In this document: positions 25,202 to 34,212 of the stretch, piece after piece
Layout: each line of letters opens with the position of its first letter
How positions within the stretch are numbered: the first letter of the stretch is position 1
Translations under genes and position numbers: made by a program
Assembly: GCF_001054325.1 (NCBI RefSeq)
Contig: NZ_JVVM01000026.1
Coordinates: 1 to 64,000 of the forward strand
DNA: 64,000 nt
DNA from: Corynebacterium vitaeruminis
GTDB taxonomy: Bacteria; Actinomycetota; Actinomycetes; Mycobacteriales; Mycobacteriaceae
Direction of reading: 5' to 3'
The notes under the pieces: generated by a model
The model's database searches: none
Told to the model about the DNA's origin: nothing
Seen by the model: the letters and a program-made list of their open reading frames with translations, nothing else

Positions 25202-27115
25202 TTACTTCTTATTCATGGCCTTCGCGCGGGAACGAGCGCGGGCGCGATCGGTGGCGCTAAGGATCTGCTTGCGTACGCGGATGCCCTCCGGGGTGACCTC
25301 AACGCACTCGTCGGCGCCACAGAACTCCATAGCCTCATCGAGGGAGAGCTTGTGGGCCTTCTCCAGGGTCACGGTCGCATCAGCCGAGGCTGCGCGCATA
25401 TTGGTCAGCTTCTTTTCCTTGGTGATGTTGATGTCCATGTCTTCATCACGCGGGTTCTGGCCGACCACCATGCCCTCGTAAGCCTGGTCACCCGGCTCGA
25501 CGAAGAAGGTGCCACGGTCTGAGAGCTGAATCAGCGCGTAGGCGGTGATTTGGCCGGTACGGTCGGCCACCAGCGAACCGGTCGGGCGGTCCTTAATCTC
25601 GCCAGCCCACTCGCCATAACCGGCCGAGTAGTGGTTGGCTATACCGGTGCCCTTGGTTTCCGTCATGAAGGTGGTACGGAAGCCAATCAGGCCGCGGGAC
25701 GGAATGAGGAACTCCATGCGCACCCAGCCGGTGCCCTGGTTGCCCATCTGTTCCATACGCCCCTTGCGGGCAGCCATCAGCTGGGTGACAGCACCCAGGT
25801 GCTCTTCTGGAACGTCGATGGTCAGGTGCTCGTACGGCTCTTGAACCTTGCCGTCGACGGTCTTGGTCACAACCTGCGGCTTACCGACGGTCAGCTCAAA
25901 ACCTTCACGGCGCATGGTTTCAACCAGGACGGACAGCGCCATTTCGCCACGGCCCTGCACCTCCCAGGCATCCGGACGCTCGGTCGGCAGCACGCGCAGC
26001 GAAACGTTACCAATCAGCTCCTGGTCCAGGCGGGCCTTGACCATGCGAGCAGTCAGCTTGTCGCCGCCACCCTGGCCAGCCAGCGGCGAGGTGTTAACGC
26101 CGATCGTCATGGAGATGGCCGGCTCGTCTACCAGAATGCGCGGCAATGGATCCGGGTGCTCGACGTCGCACAGCGAGTCGCCGATCATAACCTCGTCGAT
26201 ACCGGAGATAGCGGCGATGTCACCTGCAATAGCTTCTTCAGCAGGCACACGGGTCACGCCGACGGTACGCAACAACTCTGCGACCTTCGCGTTCTTAATA
26301 TGCTCCTTGCCGTCGGAGTCGTAGTGAATCCACGAAATCTGCTGCCCCTTGCGGATACGACCCTTGTGAATACGAATCAGACCAATTCGACCGAGGAAGG
26401 AGCTGGAGTCCAGGTTGGTAACCTGCGCCTGCAGCGGCGCGTCAATCTCAGCGGACGGCTCCGGGAGCACCTCGGTAATGACGTCGAACAATGGCTGCAG
26501 GTTCTCGGACTCCGGCAGGTTACCGTTGCCCGGGTTCTCAGTCGAAGCCTTACCTGCACGGCCGGAGGCGTAGAGAACCGGCAGTTCCAGGTTGCGCTCT
26601 GCAACCTCAGCGGCATCCGGATCCTCCAGGGTGGAGGCCAACTCGAGCAGCAAATCCTGTGCTTCCTCGACGACCTCGTCGATACGCGCATCTGGACGGT
26701 CGGTCTTGTTGACCACAATGATGACCGGCATGGACGCAGCCAGAGCCTTGCCCAGCACGAAGCGAGTCTGTGGCAACGGACCTTCGGAAGAGTCAATCAG
26801 CAGCACGACGCCGTCAACCATGGACAGCGCTCGCTCCACCTCACCACCGAAGTCGGCGTGGCCAGGGGTGTCGATGACGTTGATGATGAGATCTTCGCCG
26901 TTCTTGCCCTCACCTTTTCGGCGAATAGCGGTGTTCTTCGCCAAGATGGTGATGCCCTTTTCCTTTTCAAGGTCACCAGAGTCCATCACTCGGTCTGCAA
27001 CTTCTTCGTGATCGCTGAAAACGCCGGACTGCTCCAGCATGGCGTTCACGAGAGTGGTCTTGCCATGGTCGACGTGTGCGACGATGGCGACATTACGGAA
27101 CTCGGTATCGCTCAC
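25202..27115 (-). CDS. typA: Ribosome-associated GTPase TypA/BipA
   Basis: This translation-factor GTPase has G1 AHVDHGKTTL, G3 DTPGHADF and G4 NKTDRPDA intact, followed by the EF-Tu-like beta-barrel, two EF-G-like domains and the BipA-specific C-terminal region (SRGLIGFRTTFMTETKGTG, NPRDEDMDINITKEKKLTN). The length of 637 is normal and the end is Arg/Lys-rich. The start is GTG with AGGAG about ten bases upstream. BipA aids 50S assembly and stress adaptation. The lpqW-mshB block lies downstream on the same strand, 60 bp away. Confidence 0.97.
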   Translation of the reverse strand: MSDTEFRNVAIVAHVDHGKTTLVNAMLEQSGVFSDHEEVADRVMDSGDLEKEKGITILAKNTAIRRKGEGKNGEDLIINVIDTPGHADFGGEVERALSMVDGVVLLIDSSEGPLPQTRFVLGKALAASMPVIIVVNKTDRPDARIDEVVEEAQDLLLELASTLEDPDAAEVAERNLELPVLYASGRAGKASTENPGNGNLPESENLQPLFDVITEVLPEPSAEIDAPLQAQVTNLDSSSFLGRIGLIRIHKGRIRKGQQISWIHYDSDGKEHIKNAKVAELLRTVGVTRVPAEEAIAGDIAAISGIDEVMIGDSLCDVEHPDPLPRILVDEPAISMTIGVNTSPLAGQGGGDKLTARMVKARLDQELIGNVSLRVLPTERPDAWEVQGRGEMALSVLVETMRREGFELTVGKPQVVTKTVDGKVQEPYEHLTIDVPEEHLGAVTQLMAARKGRMEQMGNQGTGWVRMEFLIPSRGLIGFRTTFMTETKGTGIANHYSAGYGEWAGEIKDRPTGSLVADRTGQITAYALIQLSDRGTFFVEPGDQAYEGMVVGQNPRDEDMDINITKEKKLTNMRAASADATVTLEKAHKLSLDEAMEFCGADECVEVTPEGIRVRKQILSATDRARARSRAKAMNKK

Positions 27116-27752
27116 AGGCGGATAGCTCCTAACAAGCTAAGAGGACTAAAAGAAAATAGATACGGCCTTGCCATTATTGGCTACCTCAAATGAGAAGCCA
27201 TTAATGACTCGCATCAACGCGCAATAAAGCGTTCTACAGTCTACTCCTTCTTATTGACCCCGCACATCCGGCCGCTCTTTTCGCAACCCCGGGCACCTAT
27301 CCGTCATGCAAAGTGGCGCCCCTTCCCCGCCGCCAGGCAGAAATTACCCCCTTGCTACACCCCCGCTTTGCCGCCAGTCGAAACGGCAAACTTTCCCCTA
27401 TTAGGACGCTTCACGACGGCAACCTCTCAGCCCCTCACGTAACAGATGTGACTAAATGCCACTGCTGTAACCCACGGGATAAGACTTGACTTCACTTGCG
27501 TACACGCTGCGAAACACCATTAACCCCTTACGTATACGCGGAGTATCAATTTTCACAGCCGTTTCCTTTTACACCATTTTTTACTCTGATCAACTTGCGA
27601 CACGCAGGAATGCATGCGTTAATCTCCTGAGAAGATTCTGAAGATTTCTTTTTCAAATCTTTCCAATTCACGTTGAAGTCGTTTTAAGATGAGCAACGAT
27701 TCCGAAATTTTGATTCCGACTCCAATAGCCCACGAATGAGAGGTTCTTCACC
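27116..27752. other. Long divergent intergenic region between typA and a secreted-protein gene
   Basis: This 637-bp gap is AT-richer than its surroundings and carries no convincing open frame. It holds promoters for both divergent genes. I can see a TTGACT box (27486), a short palindrome CGTATACG near 27530, and a hairpin with arms AAGATTT (27641-27647) and AAATCTT (27655-27661) about 90 bp before the plus-strand gene. Its length suggests a long regulated leader or a small RNA, but none is proven. Confidence 0.5.
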
Positions 27753-28445
27753 GTGGTTTCGACTGGACGCTCCTTCCTGCGCCGTGCCGCAGCGACCTTG
27801 GGTGCAGCTGCAATTCTCACTGCGGGCATGACTCCCGCCGCTTCTGCTTCCCCATCGCTGGACTCCCTGAACATCGCTTCGCCGGATCTTTACGGCAACG
27901 CGCGCGACATCATCAACTCCCCAGGTGTTCCTGAGGAAATTTCCAGCGCTCTGAACAAGGGAATTGATTTCCTGACTGGTGAGGGTGACGGCGAGCCGGG
28001 CTTCAACATTCCGGACCGCGCCCCAAAGACCAACCAGTTCCTGCTGCCGACCGTGGCTGACAAGTGCATCGGTGGCGACAGCCGCTCCATCGGTCTGGCC
28101 ACCACCGTTCCGGGCCCAGCTGAGCTGCCGCTGCCGGGCGTTCCGGAGAACCAGCTTGGCTTCGTCTTCACTGGTCTGGGCACCAAGCAGCTGGCTAAGG
28201 AACAGAACACCGAGATGAACGTCTACTGGGTCAACGTTGCCAACGGCAAGTACGGCAAGACCACCCTGCAGAACAATGGCATCAACGCCAAGGAGGGCCC
28301 GGGCGCTGTCAACGGCACCGCTGACACGGGCAAGGGCATGGTCATCGCTGTCATGCAGGGCGGTATCACCACCCAGGAAGAGCCTGGCCCGACTAACTGC
28401 AACTACACCCCGACCGCCGGTGTCTTCCCGGTCGGCCTGAACTAA
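27753..28445 (+). CDS. Secreted corynebacterial protein of unknown function
   Basis: A signal peptide (MVSTGRSFLRRAAATLGAAA, cleavage near ASASPS) opens a 230-residue protein with no further membrane segments. Two cysteines (DKCIGGDSR and PTNCNY) could form a disulphide. The middle and C-terminal parts contain GLGTKQLAKEQNTEMNVYWVN and MVIAVMQGGITTQEEPGP. Codon use is strongly biased to CTG, ACC, AAG and GGC, typical of very highly expressed genes. GTG 27753 has GAGAGG about ten bases upstream, and a strong terminator follows. I recall similar secreted proteins in other Corynebacterium genomes, but no function. High expression and export suggest a surface or cell-wall role. Confidence 0.85.
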   Translation: MVSTGRSFLRRAAATLGAAAILTAGMTPAASASPSLDSLNIASPDLYGNARDIINSPGVPEEISSALNKGIDFLTGEGDGEPGFNIPDRAPKTNQFLLPTVADKCIGGDSRSIGLATTVPGPAELPLPGVPENQLGFVFTGLGTKQLAKEQNTEMNVYWVNVANGKYGKTTLQNNGINAKEGPGAVNGTADTGKGMVIAVMQGGITTQEEPGPTNCNYTPTAGVFPVGLN

Positions 28446-28464
28446 GTTTTTCTAGTTCTCCCCC

Positions 28465-28503
28465 AGCCCTTTTTGCATCGCACATGCAAAAAGGGCTTTT
28501 CTA
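28465..28503 (+). terminator. Strong rho-independent terminator
   Basis: A 13-14-bp stem AGCCCTTTTTGCAT with its complement and a five-base loop CGCAC end in TTTT. It follows the highly expressed secreted-protein gene. Confidence 0.92.
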
Positions 28504-28541
28504 TGCCCAAATAGGCAGCAGACACACGTTAAGGTATTCGC

Positions 28542-29186
28542 ATGTCCATTTCACCGGCTCCTTCGCCTTCATCCTCGGCAACTCCTGCGCCCACCTCCAT
28601 CCACTCGAGCCAGGACACACATCCTCCGAAGGCCGAAACTTTTAATCTGCGTGAAATGGTCAACATCGACCCCAAGGGTTTTCGGCGCAAAGTCGACGAG
28701 TTCCAACTCCTTACGCCCAACCGCCTGTACATGCGTCGCGGAATGGATCATCCAAAGTTCGGGTATCTCGAGTCATTCCTGCTTGCCGACGAGGGGCTGC
28801 GCATCAGCATTTATCACTTCCGTCCGGGCGTAAAGGTGGAGCACCAACGATACGTCGATATCGTCAGCATCGACCACACTGACCCGCAGTGCTGGCGTAT
28901 GACCGATCTGTATCTCGACATCCTCCAGGCGCCGAGCGATGCTGAGGCCGTAGCTCCCCTACCTGCCGATGCAGCCACACAGATTCGGGTTGAAGATGTC
29001 GACGAACTTGTTGCAGCCCATACTCAGGGACTGATTAGCGATGAACTCACCGAGTTCGCCATCGAGACCACGCTGACTGCACGCGCCGCAATCGCTGCGC
29101 ACGGTGACAGCATTGATGCGTGGATGCAGTCTTTGAATCTCAATACGACCTGGGCCGATGCCGTTGAGCTTTCGCCCGCAGTCTAG
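28542..29186 (+). CDS. DUF402 domain protein
   Basis: After a Pro/Ser-rich N-terminus of about 45 residues, the DUF402 core is seen in FGYLESFLLADEGLRISIYHF and VEHQRYVDIVSI, ending with the helical region VDELVAAHTQGLISDELTEF. The family includes small nucleotide hydrolases and FomD-like proteins, so a phosphate-transfer or nucleotide-binding role is possible, but the substrate is not known. The gene has AAGGT upstream of its ATG and lies 29 bp before the next gene on the same strand, so the two may be co-transcribed. Confidence 0.78.
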   Translation: MSISPAPSPSSSATPAPTSIHSSQDTHPPKAETFNLREMVNIDPKGFRRKVDEFQLLTPNRLYMRRGMDHPKFGYLESFLLADEGLRISIYHFRPGVKVEHQRYVDIVSIDHTDPQCWRMTDLYLDILQAPSDAEAVAPLPADAATQIRVEDVDELVAAHTQGLISDELTEFAIETTLTARAAIAAHGDSIDAWMQSLNLNTTWADAVELSPAV

Positions 29187-29215
29187 AACGACCATCCCGA
29201 CAAGGAGTACCGTCC

Positions 29216-29827
29216 GTGTTCGACAACCTAACCGGCCCAATTCCTCCCGCCGGCCCCGATAGCAATGCGATTATCAAGGCCGTCCGAGCAGCATTTACCT
29301 CCTACTTTGAAGAGTCCAATCCAGGCGAGGCCCAGCTGACCTTCCTTGGGTCTGCGCCACTGAAGATGCTGCGCTTTGGCCCTGACACCGACCGCATCGT
29401 CACCTACGCAACACTCGGTTGCAGTGCCGAGGCTATGCAGGACCCGTCCGCAATGGTCGTGGACACCAGCTCCGGCCCACGCGCTGAACTCATCCTGCCC
29501 ATCCGCGGTGGCCTGGACGAAGTCATTCGCCCGCTGGGGATTCTCGCTGCTTCCCCCAGCATCGAAGGACTCATCCTCACCGACGGGGCGCTTATCGACT
29601 TCGGCCAGCCACTGTGGGATCAGTCGCGCTTCACCGGTTTTGTCCTGCTCAAGGCAGAAATCCCGCCGGTTGTAGTAGAGGAAACCGAAGTCACGATTTT
29701 CCAGCCGGTCCCGGCCACTACCAACGAATTTGCCCTTGCTCGTGCTAAGGGCGTTGACGAACTGCGTCGCGTCTGGGAAACCCAAGGTGTCGACTTCACC
29801 GATCCGCACCGCACCAGCGCCGTATAA
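29216..29827 (+). CDS. Suppressor-of-fused (SUFU) domain protein
   Basis: This 203-residue cytoplasmic protein starts at GTG 29216 with AAGGAG at good spacing. DRIVTYATLGCSAEAM, ELILPIRGG and the closing AKGVDELRRVWETQGVDFTDP fit the bacterial SUFU-like fold, often found in toxin-immunity and stress contexts but also as conserved housekeeping genes in Corynebacterium. No toxin gene is adjacent. The role is unknown. Confidence 0.72.
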   Translation: MFDNLTGPIPPAGPDSNAIIKAVRAAFTSYFEESNPGEAQLTFLGSAPLKMLRFGPDTDRIVTYATLGCSAEAMQDPSAMVVDTSSGPRAELILPIRGGLDEVIRPLGILAASPSIEGLILTDGALIDFGQPLWDQSRFTGFVLLKAEIPPVVVEETEVTIFQPVPATTNEFALARAKGVDELRRVWETQGVDFTDPHRTSAV

Positions 29828-29934
29828 AAGCTAGCTTTGTGGGCGGTTACCGATTAGGTGCTCGTCGACAAGCAATAAGCGCAACCTAGCAGTGACGTTT
29901 CGCGCCGCGACAGCGTGGTTTAGAGTGTGGAGTT

Positions 29935-30432
29935 ATGGCAGTCAATTCGACCAAAGACGTTCCTTTCCATGCGGCGCAGTCCTTTAGGTGGTGGCGACTG
30001 GCGGTGTATGTCTACATCCCGGCGCTAATCCTCACCGTGGTCAGTTCTCTGTTGAAGTGGGATGCGACTGTTACGGAAGCGGCAAAAGCCAATAATATCG
30101 AGATTTCTGCTGCTCAGACCAGCTTGGCCGTGAGCTTCGCGTTTGCGATTATCGCGCAGACGGCAACGGCGATTGCGTGCTGGTGGCTTGCTGGCAAACT
30201 CCTTGAGGGATCAACTGCGGCGCGCACTGTGCTGTCAGTGGCGGCGGCAGTTTTTGTCATTAATGCATCGATGACTTTGGTCGGAGCGATTTCGCAGGTG
30301 CGAGCCGACAATTCATCGGTCCTTGGCTTGATTACGGCCGGTCTACTCATTATTGCCTCTATCATCGCGGCGACTGCGACGGCACAGTCCTACCGCGGCG
30401 AGCGAAATCAGAAGTTCTTTGTGACTACGTAG
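29935..30432 (+). CDS. Four-helix membrane protein
   Basis: The 165-residue product has a short polar N-terminus and four hydrophobic segments (LAVYVYIPALILTVVSSLL, LAVSFAFAIIAQTATAIACW, RTVLSVAAAVFVINASMTLV and LGLITAGLLIIASIIAATAT). Tryptophans follow the start (FRWWRLAVY). Codon use is less biased than in the genes before it. I do not recognise the family. Confidence 0.72.
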   Translation: MAVNSTKDVPFHAAQSFRWWRLAVYVYIPALILTVVSSLLKWDATVTEAAKANNIEISAAQTSLAVSFAFAIIAQTATAIACWWLAGKLLEGSTAARTVLSVAAAVFVINASMTLVGAISQVRADNSSVLGLITAGLLIIASIIAATATAQSYRGERNQKFFVTT

Positions 30433-30732
30433 ACAGCTCTTAGTGGCTCGGCGGCTTTGTGGATGAGAGCAGCGCCGTTGGCAACCACAACCCTGCTTTT
30501 GCCCCTGATCTCCAACCGACCCTTGACCGAGGAGCAGAGGCAATCGTTGTAGCTGCCTATGCTTGGTTGGCGAAATGAGGGTGTGATTAGCGAGGCTGAT
30601 GCGTGCGGCCACTGGCGAGCTGGTGGATGGCGTAGTGCGGGACCAGTGCGGGACGGGCGAAAAGCCTGGGTGATGCGGCGACATGAAAAAGCCCCCGCCT
30701 TGGTAGCGAGGGCTTAGCATGTGCGCTGGTGA
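30433..30732. other. Convergent intergenic region
   Basis: This 300-bp gap lies between the four-helix membrane gene and the convergent acyl-CoA dehydrogenase gene. The only clear feature is the minus-strand terminator at 30686-30713. No convincing coding region is seen. Confidence 0.6.
30686..30713 (-). terminator. Rho-independent terminator of the acyl-CoA dehydrogenase gene
   Basis: Read on the minus strand, GCCCTCGC pairs with GCGGGGGC across a seven-base loop and is followed by TTTTT. Confidence 0.82.
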
Positions 30733-31917
30733 TTAGCGCTTTTGTGCGTCTGCGAGAATCTGGCGACCTGCGACCATGCGGCAAATCTGGTTGGTGCCCT
30801 CGTAAATCTGGGTGATCTTGGCGTCACGCATCATGCGCTCGACCGGGAAGTCACGGGTGAAGCCGTAACCACCGAGCAGTTGCACAGCGTCAGTGGTGAC
30901 CTGCATAGCAACGTCGGAGGCGAAAGCCTTGGCGTTTGCGGCCATCATGCCCAGGCGCGCGCCGCCCTCAGCGGTGCCACGCTCAGCGTTGGCGGCCGCG
31001 GTGTAGACCATGAGGCGAGCAGCGTCAATCTTCATACGCATGTCAGCCAGCATGAACTGGGTGTTCTGGAAAGCAGCAATCGGCTTGCCGAACTGCTGAC
31101 GCTCCTGGACGTAGCCAACTGCGTAGTCGAAAGCACCCTGCGCAATACCCAGTGCCTGTGCACCAATGGTCGGGCGGGTGTGGTCCAGGGTCTCCAGGGC
31201 GGTCTTGAAACCAGTGCCCTCTTCACCGATGATGCGGTCAGCCGGGATGCGGCAGTTTTCGAAGTACAGCTCAGCGGTCGGAGAACCCTTGATGCCCAGC
31301 TTGTGCTCCAGACCACCGACGCGGAAGCCCTCGTCATCCTTGTGAACCATGAATGCGGAGATGCCGTTAGCACCCTTTTCCGGGTCGGTGACAGCCATGA
31401 CGGTGTACCAGGTGGAGCGACCACCGTTGGTGATGAAGCACTTGGAGCCGTTGAGGACCCACTCATCGCCCTCGCGGACAGCGCGGGTCTTCATGGAACC
31501 GGCATCCGAACCAGCCTCGCGCTCAGTCAGCGCGTAGGAGGCCATTTCACCGTTGGCGATGTCCGGCAGGACCTTGCTCTTCAGCTCGTCGGAGCCCTTG
31601 AGGATCAGGCCCATGGTGCCCAGCTTGTTCACAGCCGGGATAAGGGAGGCCGAGCCACAGACGCGAGCAACTTCCTCAATGACGATGCAGGCTGCAACCG
31701 AGTCCGCACCCTGACCACCGAACTGCTCCGGAACGTGGATGGCGTTGAAGCCGGCCTCGTTGAGAGCCTTCAGAGCCTCCTCCGGGAAACGCTCGTTCTC
31801 GTCGACGTCCGCTGCATACGGAGCAATCTGCTTCTCTGCCAGATCACGGATAACGGCGCGGAGCTCCTGGTGCTCCTCTGGCAGCTGGAACAGGTCGAAT
31901 CCTGGGGTCAAAGCCAT
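30733..31917 (-). CDS. Acyl-CoA dehydrogenase
   Basis: This is a flavoprotein of about 394 residues that oxidises acyl-CoA to enoyl-CoA and passes electrons to ETF. The signature SYALTEREAGSDAGSMKTRAV, the FAD/substrate loop CFITNGGRSTWYTVMAVTDP and the catalytic glutamate in IYEGTNQICRM are intact. GGGAGGAAC precedes the ATG. It resembles short/medium-chain butyryl-CoA-type enzymes (FadE25-like in mycobacteria). No thiolase or hydratase gene adjoins it, so the pathway context is missing from the window. It has its own terminator. Confidence 0.93.
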   Translation of the reverse strand: MALTPGFDLFQLPEEHQELRAVIRDLAEKQIAPYAADVDENERFPEEALKALNEAGFNAIHVPEQFGGQGADSVAACIVIEEVARVCGSASLIPAVNKLGTMGLILKGSDELKSKVLPDIANGEMASYALTEREAGSDAGSMKTRAVREGDEWVLNGSKCFITNGGRSTWYTVMAVTDPEKGANGISAFMVHKDDEGFRVGGLEHKLGIKGSPTAELYFENCRIPADRIIGEEGTGFKTALETLDHTRPTIGAQALGIAQGAFDYAVGYVQERQQFGKPIAAFQNTQFMLADMRMKIDAARLMVYTAAANAERGTAEGGARLGMMAANAKAFASDVAMQVTTDAVQLLGGYGFTRDFPVERMMRDAKITQIYEGTNQICRMVAGRQILADAQKR

Positions 31918-32013
31918 GTGGGTGTTCCTCCCGAATAATGATTCCGATGTCGTGCTTGATATCGCTTTTCAAGCAGCGCTATCACCGCACAACGTAATTA
32001 TCTCCGTTCGATA

Positions 32014-32859
32014 CTACTGGCTAACACTTTGTTGCACCCGGGAAATCCGCAAAATTCTCGTATTCCCGCGCGGTGCCCACAGAATGAATTGCGCTAGAAA
32101 TTCCCGCAGCATCGATGTCGCCCAGTACCGCAACGGCGTATAGGCCCCGATGACACACCAGGACTCCAGTCCCCGTTCGCGCACTAGCTTCGCTACCCGC
32201 GGCACATGAAAATCGCTGGTCACAATAACCGTGCCAGCACTCAACGCACCGTGGATGCCACGCATCAACTCGCACGCATAGTCAATGTTTTCCGACGTAT
32301 TCGTCGATTGGTCCTCGGGGATTAACTCGATATCGCCACGCTTTACGACGTCCCCAGCGACTGCAGCCAACCACTCCACCATGGCATCCGCCTCGGAGCG
32401 GGTGGCATCTGTCACCGCTTCGCTGCCGAGCCCACCGGCGCAAATGATTCGCTCGGTGCGCTCATCACAGACTGCTACGGCTCGATGTAATCTCCTGGCC
32501 AGCAATTCCGAAGGTTGATTGTTCTTCAAGGCGCATCCCAACACAATCACGGTGTGTGGTGGCACAGTTGGGTTTTTGGCGGCACATCGACGGCGAACGG
32601 CTTCGAAAATTATGGCCGTGGCTCCTGGCACTGCGAGGCCGGTGAGCAGGGGCGTCGTCAAGCGATGCGGTGCGCGTGCCTGGTAACTGCTGTAGCTGGC
32701 GAGCATCCACGCGGCACCGACAGCGGGCAGACCCCACCGCGGGGGCCTGCGATTGGGCAGGCGTGGTGGGCGTAGCTCCGAGCTGGCGACGACGCGCAGT
32801 CCGCCGACGAGGAGCATGGAACCGAAGCCTGCACCGAGGCAAGCGAGTATTTTTCTCAT
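32014..32859 (-). CDS. YdcF/DUF218 family membrane-anchored protein
   Basis: Two hydrophobic segments near the N-terminus (ILACLGAGFGSMLLVGGLR and WGLPAVGAAWMLASYSSY) lead to a DUF218 domain: TVIVLGCALKNNQPSELLARRL, IICAGGLGSEAVTDATRSEADAM, ENIDYACELM and TVIVTSDFHVPRVAKLVRERG. The family includes SanA and YdcF, linked to envelope integrity and S-adenosylmethionine binding. The start codon overlaps the stop of the kinase-like gene by one base, so translation is coupled. Confidence 0.85.
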   Translation of the reverse strand: MRKILACLGAGFGSMLLVGGLRVVASSELRPPRLPNRRPPRWGLPAVGAAWMLASYSSYQARAPHRLTTPLLTGLAVPGATAIIFEAVRRRCAAKNPTVPPHTVIVLGCALKNNQPSELLARRLHRAVAVCDERTERIICAGGLGSEAVTDATRSEADAMVEWLAAVAGDVVKRGDIELIPEDQSTNTSENIDYACELMRGIHGALSAGTVIVTSDFHVPRVAKLVRERGLESWCVIGAYTPLRYWATSMLREFLAQFILWAPRGNTRILRISRVQQSVSQ

Positions 32860-33374
32860 CAGAGATCCCAGGTTAAAGGTTCTGGCGGGGTGATGGTCCA
32901 GTCAACGAGCTTTTGCGGATTGTGCTTGGCCATGTGCTGGGATTCCTGCTCGGCCCACATGTCCCAGTACTCCTCGAAGTGGTCGTCGCGAGCCATGGCG
33001 CGGGCAAAGCGAGTCTGCGTGTCCAGCTCTACCCAGACTCCCCACGCGTTGCCGTCGCCGATGGCACGGGCAGCGGCAAGATTAGCTTCAGTGACAGCGC
33101 CGCAGCCTTCGACGATGAGAGAACAGTCCGGTGGCGTAGGTACCCACTCGGCGAATTCACTGGCGTACCAGTCCCAACGGCGATACCCCCGCTCATCGGC
33201 CGGTAGCGCGGGATTCAAAATGGTCTCCGCGACTGCGGCCGATGCTTTCTGCAGGCCGGACCAGCCCGGATAAACATCCTCCAAGTGAATCACTGGCCAA
33301 CCGAGGATACTGTGCAACTTTGCCGAAAAGGTGGTTTTGCCACTGCCGGAACGGCCGTCGATAAGCAGAATCAT
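32859..33374 (-). CDS. Small P-loop NTPase / uridine-kinase-like protein
   Basis: The ATG at 33374 begins MILLIDGRSGSGKTTFSAKL, which places the Walker A loop (GRSGSGKT) right at the N-terminus as expected for nucleoside kinases. The frame extends to 33656, but that part would overlap the EcfT gene in another frame and is rejected. Downstream, IHLEDVYPGWSGL carries a DxxYpGW substrate motif and LIVEGCGAV a second acidic strand. The length of about 171 matches AAA/kinase-like proteins found next to ECF transporters in Corynebacterium. The substrate is not known; a vitamin precursor kinase is possible from context only. Confidence 0.78.
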   Translation of the reverse strand: MILLIDGRSGSGKTTFSAKLHSILGWPVIHLEDVYPGWSGLQKASAAVAETILNPALPADERGYRRWDWYASEFAEWVPTPPDCSLIVEGCGAVTEANLAAARAIGDGNAWGVWVELDTQTRFARAMARDDHFEEYWDMWAEQESQHMAKHNPQKLVDWTITPPEPLTWDL

Positions 33375-33393
33375 CGTGATTGAAACGCCTTTA

Positions 33394-34212
33394 CTACGCC
33401 ACGCCCAGGAAGCGGAACTCCCCGGCCCACACGGAAATACCGATTGCTGCGACGGCGATGGCAAGGCAGGCAGCCATGGTGACGTAGTCGCGCGCAGCCA
33501 GAGTCGAGGTATGCCACCATGTGCGCTTAATCGGTGCACCAAAACCGCGGGCTTCCATGGCGGTGGCCAGCTTGGTGCCGCGGCGCAGCGCAAACACCAG
33601 CAGGGCGAACACCTGGGAAATAGTGCGGCGAATTGCTCCGTGGTCACCCAAACCACGTGCGCGACGGGCTCGGGTCAGCGCCTGCCAATCATTGATGAAC
33701 AGACCGACGAGCCGCAGACTCGCCACCGTTGCCAACACAAACCGACTGGGCAGCCTGAGAATCTGTGCCAGCCCGTTGCCCAGATCAGTGGGATCGATGT
33801 TGGCTGTCAGCACGATTACGGGAGTACCGATGGCCAGCACACGCAGCATAATCGCGATGGCCAGAGAGATGGAATTATCCGTCACATGCGCAAGCAGGAA
33901 AGAGAAATACTCTTTACCTTCCGGGTTGCCGTAGAGCGCCATCGAGATACCTGAGATGGGCGCGGCGATAAGAAGCGGCAGGCTGCGTCCTAGAAAACGA
34001 CGAAAACCCAAGCCTGACAGTGGCACCAAGAAAAGCGTGCAGACAAGTGCCACCACTGCGGATACCCAGTCGATAGAAATCAACAGCGGCGTAGTGAGCA
34101 GGAATAGGCCTAATACTCTCGCCACCGGGTTGACCGTCGCGAGGAAAGGCTGCTTGCTCTGGGCGGCGCTATGTGAGCTTTCAGCCGTACCAACGGTGTC
34201 GAACTCAGTCAC
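33394..34212 (-). CDS. ECF transporter transmembrane (T) component, YkoC/EcfT-like
   Basis: Several hydrophobic helices surround the coupling motif of EcfT proteins, seen here as ALTRARRARGLGD and TAMEARGFGAP, the two Ala-Arg-Gly helices that dock on the ATPase. Residues 1-25 are polar. The gene overlaps the ATPase gene by four bases. Together with the ATPase and S component upstream it builds an energy-coupling-factor importer. The arrangement S - double ATPase - T equals B. subtilis ykoE-ykoD-ykoC. Confidence 0.9.
   Translation of the reverse strand: MTEFDTVGTAESSHSAAQSKQPFLATVNPVARVLGLFLLTTPLLISIDWVSAVVALVCTLFLVPLSGLGFRRFLGRSLPLLIAAPISGISMALYGNPEGKEYFSFLLAHVTDNSISLAIAIMLRVLAIGTPVIVLTANIDPTDLGNGLAQILRLPSRFVLATVASLRLVGLFINDWQALTRARRARGLGDHGAIRRTISQVFALLVFALRRGTKLATAMEARGFGAPIKRTWWHTSTLAARDYVTMAACLAIAVAAIGISVWAGEFRFLGVA

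Noticed and set aside
25550-27193. Long open frame on the strand opposite typA
   Set aside because: It mirrors a well-supported GTPase gene; its translation has no recognisable domain and no ribosome site. High-GC coding DNA often leaves the antisense frame open.
27641-27661. Hairpin AAGATTT/AAATCTT as a terminator
   Set aside because: The stem is all A:T apart from one G:C, with T bases in the loop and none after the stem; no gene ends nearby on that strand.
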